DNA of 18,521 nt. Origin: Candidatus Omnitrophota bacterium. Its GTDB lineage: Bacteria > Omnitrophota > Koll11 > Zapsychrales > Zapsychraceae. The position numbers were made by a program, and so were the translations under genes. Within the stretch, counting starts at the first letter, position 1. Every line of letters starts with the position of its first letter. Below the pieces are notes generated by a model, which was not told the origin of the DNA, ran no database searches, and worked only from the letters and a program-made list of their open reading frames with translations. Below, piece after piece: positions 13,433 to 18,521 of the stretch. The DNA is taken from contig JAGLMJ010000010.1 in assembly GCA_023140095.1 (NCBI GenBank), forward strand, positions 1-18,521, given 5' to 3'.

Positions 13433-15903
13433 AATGTCTGGGCGATTGATTCTACTTCATAGGCTTCAATAATATCGCCTTTTTCATATTTATTAAAGCC
13501 ATCAATCGTAACGCCGCATTCCATCCCCTCGGTGACATCCTTCACATCATCCTTGAACCTCTTAAGCGATCCAATGGTTCCCGAGAAAATAATTTCGCCA
13601 TCGCGTATAATGTCCGCTTTGGCCTTCCGGTGAACTTTCCCCTTTTGGACATAGCACCCGGCCACAATGCCCTGTTTGGAAAGCTTGAACACTTCCCGAA
13701 TCTCGATACGGCTTAAGAAATTCTTTTTGATCTTTGCTTCGAGAAGCCCCTCAAGCGCTTTTTTCATGTCGTTGACCGCATCATAAATGATCCGATATTC
13801 CCGGACATCGACGAGCTCTTTCTCGATCTCTTCTTTGGCTCTTAGATCAACCCCAACATGAAACGCAATAATGATCGCATTGGAGGCAACCGCCAAAAGC
13901 ACATCAGAAGCGTTAACATCTCCAACGGCAGAATGAATAAATCTTACCTTGACCTTATCGCTCGGGATCTTTTCCAAAGAATCCTTCAGGGCTTCAAGCG
14001 ATCCCTGGACATCGGACTTCAAGATAACATTCAGTTCTTTAATAGCGCCTTCTTGCAATTGAGAATGCAGATCCTCAAGTGTGATTCTGGGTGTAGCCCG
14101 CAATTTCTTATTCTTGATCTGGTCCTGGCGCCTTTGTGTTATTTCTCTAGCCAGCTTTTCGTCCTCAACAGCATAAAATAATTCGCCGGCATCCGGCACA
14201 CTGGAAAGCCCAAGTATTTCTACCGGCATTGAAGGGCCGCCGCTTTTGATCGGACGGCCATGATCATCGAACATCGCACGGATCTTGCCGTAAAACGGCC
14301 CGAGTACGACGATATCTCCTTCATTGAGCGTTCCGCTCTGAATGATCAATGTTGTAACAGCGCCCTTTCCGTGGCTTAAATGGGCTTCGACAACGATCCC
14401 TGAGGCCTTCTTTTGATCATTCGCTTTCAATTCAAGCATTTCAGACTCGAGAAGGATCAGTTCAAGTAATGCGTCAACACCTTCACCGGTCACGCCAGAA
14501 ACTCCGGCGACAACGGTCTTACCGCCCCAATCCTCAGACATGAGATCATGTTCGGAAAGTTGTTTCTTCACGCGGTCCGAATCAGCGTTTTTCTTATCCA
14601 TTTTCGTTAAGGCCACAACGATCGGAACATCAGCCGCACGGGCATGGTCGATCGCCTCCATCGTTTGGGGCATCAGCCCTTCATCGGCGGCAACAACCAA
14701 AACAACGATATCCGTAATATGAGCGCCCCGGGCACGCATTGCGGTAAACGCTTCATGTCCAGGCGTATCAAGAAAGGTAATGCGCCCCTTTGGAACAGAG
14801 ACCGAATAGGCCCCCATATGTTGCGTAATACCGCCATGTTCTCCATCGGCAACTTTGCTTTTGCGTATTTGATCTAAAAGCGTTGTCTTTCCGTGATCAA
14901 CGTGCCCCATAAAAGTAACGACGGGAGACCTTGCCTTCAGCAGGCCTTCATCTTCCTCTTCCATTTTATGCGTTTCGATCAACTGCTGCTCTTGAGTCCG
15001 GATCTTCGCTAAATTAAAGCCGAAATCCCGCACAATACGGCTAACGATATCCGCATCAAGAGATTGATTGATATGGCATAGAACTCCCATCTTCATCAGG
15101 TACTTAAGCACAATGCTTGGCTTTTGCTGAAGCTTAACACTTAGGTCTTTGACCGTAATGGGAACTTGAATTTCGATATCGGGCAGGGATTCATCGCGTG
15201 AAATTTCTACTACCGGTTCAGCAACAGGCTGGTCTTCCTGCACAACGGTTTCCTGAACTCCAGTAAAAGGAGATACCACTTTAATTTCATCTTTCTTCTC
15301 TGCAACAGCGGAAGTCCCCGGCTCACCTTTTCCCATTGGAGAAGGTTTTTTGCGCTTTCGAGCCAGAGGTTTAAGCGTAATGACCGGCGCCTTGCTGATC
15401 TTCGGATGCGGCTTGGAAACGTCCTTTACTGGCGCTTTTTTGACAACTGTTTTCTTCTTTACAGTCGTTCCCTTTTCTGTCGTTCTGACGGGTTTTGAAA
15501 CAACCTTTTTTGTCGCAGGTTTTGATTTTACAGCCTTCTCTTCGCCCGCCTTCGCCTTCGTTTCCGGCGCCTTCTTGGCTTTAGGTTCAGAAACCGTTTC
15601 GGCCTTGGCCACTTTCTTCTTGGGTGCTGTTTCCTTTGCGGCTACCTTCTTTTTTGTCACAGTCGCTGCTTTTTTCTTTGCTTTTTTCGCAGGAGCGTCG
15701 GCCTTGGCGGCCTTGCGCGCTGTTGTTTCTTTCTTGCTTGCCGTCGCCTTCTTCGGCGGTTTCAGCTCGCTTTTAATGACAGAAACAACCGCCGCACTAA
15801 GCACCTGTTCACTATCTTTCGCTTTTAGTTTTAAAGACCGTAACGCCTTAAGAACGGCATCGCTGGTCGTGTCGAGATCTTTTGCTAGTTCTGATACTTT
15901 CAT
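13429..15903 (-). CDS. infB: Translation initiation factor IF-2
   Basis: IF-2 is the GTPase that places initiator tRNA in the ribosomal P site. The 824-residue protein has an N-terminal IF2N helix domain (MKVSELAKDLDTTSDAVLKA), a long Lys/Ala/Glu/Pro-rich linker (about 50-230), a second IF2N module (about 245-310), and a G domain with GHVDHGKTT (G1), GGITQHMG (G2) and DTPGHEAF (G3), followed by domains II-IV ending near YEVESIAQTL. Two GTPase motifs deviate: G4 reads TKMD instead of NKMD or NKID, and G5 reads VSGVTGEG instead of VSAKTGEG. The start is 6 nt after nusA, with AGGA nearby. It is followed by trpS, not by the frequent rbfA-truB. Confidence 0.98.
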   Translation of the reverse strand: MKVSELAKDLDTTSDAVLKALRSLKLKAKDSEQVLSAAVVSVIKSELKPPKKATASKKETTARKAAKADAPAKKAKKKAATVTKKKVAAKETAPKKKVAKAETVSEPKAKKAPETKAKAGEEKAVKSKPATKKVVSKPVRTTEKGTTVKKKTVVKKAPVKDVSKPHPKISKAPVITLKPLARKRKKPSPMGKGEPGTSAVAEKKDEIKVVSPFTGVQETVVQEDQPVAEPVVEISRDESLPDIEIQVPITVKDLSVKLQQKPSIVLKYLMKMGVLCHINQSLDADIVSRIVRDFGFNLAKIRTQEQQLIETHKMEEEDEGLLKARSPVVTFMGHVDHGKTTLLDQIRKSKVADGEHGGITQHMGAYSVSVPKGRITFLDTPGHEAFTAMRARGAHITDIVVLVVAADEGLMPQTMEAIDHARAADVPIVVALTKMDKKNADSDRVKKQLSEHDLMSEDWGGKTVVAGVSGVTGEGVDALLELILLESEMLELKANDQKKASGIVVEAHLSHGKGAVTTLIIQSGTLNEGDIVVLGPFYGKIRAMFDDHGRPIKSGGPSMPVEILGLSSVPDAGELFYAVEDEKLAREITQRRQDQIKNKKLRATPRITLEDLHSQLQEGAIKELNVILKSDVQGSLEALKDSLEKIPSDKVKVRFIHSAVGDVNASDVLLAVASNAIIIAFHVGVDLRAKEEIEKELVDVREYRIIYDAVNDMKKALEGLLEAKIKKNFLSRIEIREVFKLSKQGIVAGCYVQKGKVHRKAKADIIRDGEIIFSGTIGSLKRFKDDVKDVTEGMECGVTIDGFNKYEKGDIIEAYEVESIAQTL

Positions 15904-15909
15904 GAATTC

Positions 15910-17085
15910 CTATCCTTTAAGTAATGCTTTAGCTTCCTTGATCATTTTCTCCGCTTTAACCTTTCCGACGCCTTTGACTTGGGTCAGATCCTCCACCTTC
16001 GCCTCAGCAATCTTCTCCAGCATGTCAAATCCTGCCTCGGTTAATTGAGCAATAGCCTTATCTCCAACCCCGGAAAGATCAGCAATAGAAACTTCCTCTT
16101 CTGTTTCTTCATCATGCTCTCCCCCCTCGTCTTGCAGTTCCTTCCATTGTTCAAATGAGAACAAGTTCAATTCCCATTCAACAAGCTGGCTGGCCAAACG
16201 CACATTTTGCCCATGTTTCCCGATCGCCAAAGATAATTGATCATCAGCAACAATGATGTTGGCTTTTTTGTCGTCAAAATCAAGCTGGATCTGCGAGATC
16301 TCGGCCGGTGAAAGCGCCGCCTGGATATATTCCTTGATATCCGACGCGTAACGGACGATATCGATCTTCTCGCCTTGAAGTTCCGAAACGATATTCTTAA
16401 CGCGGGAACCGCGCATGCCGACGCAGGCGCCAACACAATCAACCTTCTCGTCCTTCGAATACACCGCAATCTTGGTCCGCTCGCCGACGTCCCTGGAGAT
16501 CGCCTTGATCTCAACGATCCCCTCAAAGATCTCCGGAACCTCTAACTGGAACAGGCGCTTAATGAAATTCGGATGGGCCCGCGATAACATGATCTGCGGG
16601 CCTCTATTTTCACGCCGCACATCCAAAACGTAAGCCCGAATGCGGTCTCCCTGACGGAATTCCTCTTTCGACGACTGTTCCTTCCTGGGAATGTAGGCCT
16701 CGGTCTTGCCTAGATCGACAATGATATTTCCCTTCTCAAAGCGATAAACGGCCCCGCTAATGATCTCTCCGATCCGCGCTTGATATTCTTCAAACACAAC
16801 GTCCTTTTCCGCCTCGCGGATCCGCTGAATAACAACTTGCTTTGCGGTTTGCGCCGCGATACGGCCAAATTCGCTCGAACGGATCTCCTCATCCCCGGCA
16901 TACGCGGTCAACTTACCTGTCTTGATATCCAAAACGGCACGGATATCTTCTTCTTTATCAACCGTCCATAGTTTCCTGGCAGCCGATGCCACCGCTGCCT
17001 CAACAGCCTCGATAAGAATTTCTTTTTTAATGCCCTTATCGCGCTCCAACTGTTCGAGAATCCCTAATAATTCACTACTTTCCAT
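15910..17085 (-). CDS. nusA: Transcription termination/antitermination factor NusA
   Basis: NusA binds RNA polymerase and nascent RNA to control pausing, termination and antitermination. The 391-residue protein has the N-terminal polymerase-binding domain (about 1-125), an S1 domain (GEIISGAVYRFEKGNIIVDL onward, about 130-200), KH1 with ACVGMRGSRVKNIVSELQGE, KH2 with LAIGKHGQNVRLASQL, and a single C-terminal helix-hairpin-helix region (ADLSGVGDKAIAQL and LTQVKGVGKVKAEKMI). It is shorter than E. coli NusA (about 495) because the paired acidic repeats are absent. GGAAG lies 5 nt before the ATG. It sits 21 nt after rimP in the conserved rimP-nusA-infB order. Confidence 0.97.
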   Translation of the reverse strand: MESSELLGILEQLERDKGIKKEILIEAVEAAVASAARKLWTVDKEEDIRAVLDIKTGKLTAYAGDEEIRSSEFGRIAAQTAKQVVIQRIREAEKDVVFEEYQARIGEIISGAVYRFEKGNIIVDLGKTEAYIPRKEQSSKEEFRQGDRIRAYVLDVRRENRGPQIMLSRAHPNFIKRLFQLEVPEIFEGIVEIKAISRDVGERTKIAVYSKDEKVDCVGACVGMRGSRVKNIVSELQGEKIDIVRYASDIKEYIQAALSPAEISQIQLDFDDKKANIIVADDQLSLAIGKHGQNVRLASQLVEWELNLFSFEQWKELQDEGGEHDEETEEEVSIADLSGVGDKAIAQLTEAGFDMLEKIAEAKVEDLTQVKGVGKVKAEKMIKEAKALLKG

Positions 17086-17106
17086 AACTTCTTCCTTCCT
17101 CTGTCT

Positions 17107-17562
17107 CTATTCGATCACTTGTACCGCTTTGGAAATAGCCCCTAACGGTATTGTGATGGTTTTATCCTTCGTTTTAATTAAGACTTCATTCTCTTTAACT
17201 TCGAGAACCTCGCCGAGATGTTCGACCTTTCCTTCAACTTCTTCCAAGAGGTGGAACCTTACTTCCCGCCCTAATGCCCTTGAGAAATCCTTTGACGTTG
17301 TAAGTGCCCTGTCTAATCCTGGAGATGCTACCCCAACAACATAATCCTCGCCGAACCATTGTTTTTTTTCTATTTGACGATTAACTTTCTTGTTAATGAA
17401 CGTGCATTCGCCGATCGTAATTCCGCCCGGCCGATCCGCAACAATATCAATCATAACGGTCTTCCCCCGATGCTTCACGTTCAATTCGACAAGCTCGGCG
17501 GATAACTCTTCAATGTATGGCATTATAAGAGTTTCGATCTGTTCTGTCAATTTGTCACACAT
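17107..17562 (-). CDS. rimP: Ribosome maturation factor RimP
   Basis: RimP assists 30S subunit assembly. The 151-residue protein has the expected two-domain layout: an N-terminal alpha/beta domain (IMPYIEELSAELVELNVKHR, VMIDIVADRPGGITIGECTF) with the junction signature VGVASPGLDRALTTSKDFSR, and a C-terminal SH3-like domain (GREVRFHLLEEVEGKV, EVLEVKENEVLIK, IPLGAISKAVQ). Length and motif order are typical. The ATG lies 16 nt inside the end of proS, implying translational coupling, and nusA follows by 21 nt. Confidence 0.96.
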   Translation of the reverse strand: MCDKLTEQIETLIMPYIEELSAELVELNVKHRGKTVMIDIVADRPGGITIGECTFINKKVNRQIEKKQWFGEDYVVGVASPGLDRALTTSKDFSRALGREVRFHLLEEVEGKVEHLGEVLEVKENEVLIKTKDKTITIPLGAISKAVQVIE

Positions 17563-18521
17563 GGCCGGCCCGTCATCTCTGAGACTTTTTGCTTCACCTG
17601 GCCCTTTTCGACCAAAACGACTTCATTGGTCTCGCGAACCTTGATCTCGACCTTTCCTTCGGCAAGATTCCGCTTGCCGATCGTGATCCGCAGCGGAATG
17701 CCGATAAGGTCGGCGTCATTGAACTTGCGCCCCGCGCTTTCCTCCCGGTCATCAACAAGAACCTCTAAACCTCCCGCCGTTAAACCCGCGTAATACTGCG
17801 CTGTAAGATCCTTGATCTGATGATCTCCTTTGGATCCTTGTATCGGCAAGATCTCCACATCAAAAGGAGCCACCTGAGATGGCCATATAATCCCTTGATC
17901 ATCATTGTGCTTTTCAATGATCGCCGCGATTACCCGGCTGACACCGATCCCGTAACATCCCATAATGATCGGTTTCTGCTTTCCGTTTTCATCGAGGAAT
18001 TGCGCTCCTTGGGCCTGGCTATACTTTGTCCCCAATTGGAAGATGTGGCCTAATTCAATGGCGACCTGCGCTGTAAGCTTCGCCTTTTTACATTTCGGAC
18101 AGGACGCGCCTTCCGCCTTTTCTTCCGTCGCGCCGGCTTGAAGGCCGCACGCACCGCAACTGACGATCGTATCTTCACCGATCGAAGCCGGGACCATAAA
18201 TTCATGAGATACATCACCGCCCATCGCTCCGGAATCAGCCTCTAAAATAACCGTCTCCAGGCCGCAACGCTTAAAAATGTTTTTGTATGCCTCATACATT
18301 AAGTCATAATTCTTCTGGAGCCCCTTCTGATCACGGTCAAAACTATACGCATCCTTCATAATAAACTCACACGCCCGGACAATGCCGAAACGTGTCCGCA
18401 ATTCATCGCGGAATTTCGTTTGTATCTGATAAAGAACGACCGGAAGCTGCCGGTACGATTGGATAAAATCTTTAACTAAATTTGTGATCACCTCTTCATG
18501 GGTCGGGCCTAAACACATTGG
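17547..18521 (-). CDS. proS: Prolyl-tRNA synthetase, C-terminal part, without the editing insertion
   Basis: The gene runs off the window end; about 324 C-terminal residues are visible, starting within CLGPTHEEVITNLV. Class II motif 2 (FRDELRTRFGIVRACEFIMKD), DAYSFDRD, SGAMGGDVSHEFM, EIGH-type ELGHIFQLGTKYS, motif 3 GCYGIGVSR and the anticodon-binding domain (VLVDDREESAGRKFNDADLIG) are all present. Bacterial-type ProRS normally carries an editing insertion of roughly 180 residues between motifs 2 and 3. Here that place holds only a short linker with two CxxC pairs (CGACG and CPKCK), a likely zinc ribbon. The stop overlaps rimP by 16 nt. Confidence 0.96.
   Translation of the reverse strand, partial: PMCLGPTHEEVITNLVKDFIQSYRQLPVVLYQIQTKFRDELRTRFGIVRACEFIMKDAYSFDRDQKGLQKNYDLMYEAYKNIFKRCGLETVILEADSGAMGGDVSHEFMVPASIGEDTIVSCGACGLQAGATEEKAEGASCPKCKKAKLTAQVAIELGHIFQLGTKYSQAQGAQFLDENGKQKPIIMGCYGIGVSRVIAAIIEKHNDDQGIIWPSQVAPFDVEILPIQGSKGDHQIKDLTAQYYAGLTAGGLEVLVDDREESAGRKFNDADLIGIPLRITIGKRNLAEGKVEIKVRETNEVVLVEKGQVKQKVSEMTGRPCVTN

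Noticed and set aside
15350..16048. Long plus-strand reading frame of 232 residues opposite infB and nusA
   Set aside because: It is the complement of the Lys/Ala-rich IF-2 linker, giving a low-complexity Phe/Ala-rich product; it has no family motif and overlaps two certain genes.

Overview
All recognisable genes in this window lie on the minus strand, so the text follows transcription, from high to low coordinates. The gene set is bacterial housekeeping: translation, transcription, chromosome maintenance, tRNA modification and folate one-carbon metabolism. There are no phage, CRISPR, tRNA or rRNA genes. Moderate GC, AT-rich palindromic spacers, a proS-rimP-nusA-infB-trpS-scpA run and an fchA-folD-oxidoreductase group suggest an uncultured anaerobic candidate-phylum bacterium. 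Omnitrophota is my best guess, but it is an inference from style and gene order, not from a marker search.

Region 1 (18521-8270) is a tightly packed operon: proS (N-terminus beyond the window edge), rimP, nusA, infB, trpS, scpA, ruvB, a DUF2905 membrane protein, a secreted SpoIID/LytB protein and queA. Most junctions are 4-nt ATGA overlaps or gaps under 10 nt. ProRS lacks the usual bacterial editing insertion, TrpRS carries an Fe-S-type cysteine motif, and IF-2 has altered G4 and G5 motifs.

Region 2 (8269-5937) is the most irregular part. queA and tgt, both queuosine genes, are separated by a secreted PEBP-family protein, a REP-like palindrome cluster and a 60-residue two-helix membrane protein with cysteines at both ends. 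That small gene is absent from simple ORF scans because a six-A run puts it out of frame. Two related AT-rich imperfect palindromes (about 140 bp) sit directly after the stop codons of queA and tgt.

Region 3 (5921-3803) holds trmD, rplS, rnhB and yraN. The rpsP and rimM genes that usually precede trmD are missing here.

Region 4 (3671-1091) is a coupled one-carbon operon: fchA (cyclodeaminase/cyclohydrolase family), folD and a flavoprotein-like oxidoreductase. FolD has replaced all three residues tied to its catalytic chemistry (Q54, H98 and E121 where E. coli has K54, Q98 and D121). The likely reading is a division of labour: FolD as dehydrogenase and FchA as cyclohydrolase. The third protein keeps the two-dinucleotide-domain architecture but has eroded cofactor motifs.

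Region 5 (1070-97) is a probable promoter followed by an exported TPR protein containing an exact 33-bp tandem duplication.
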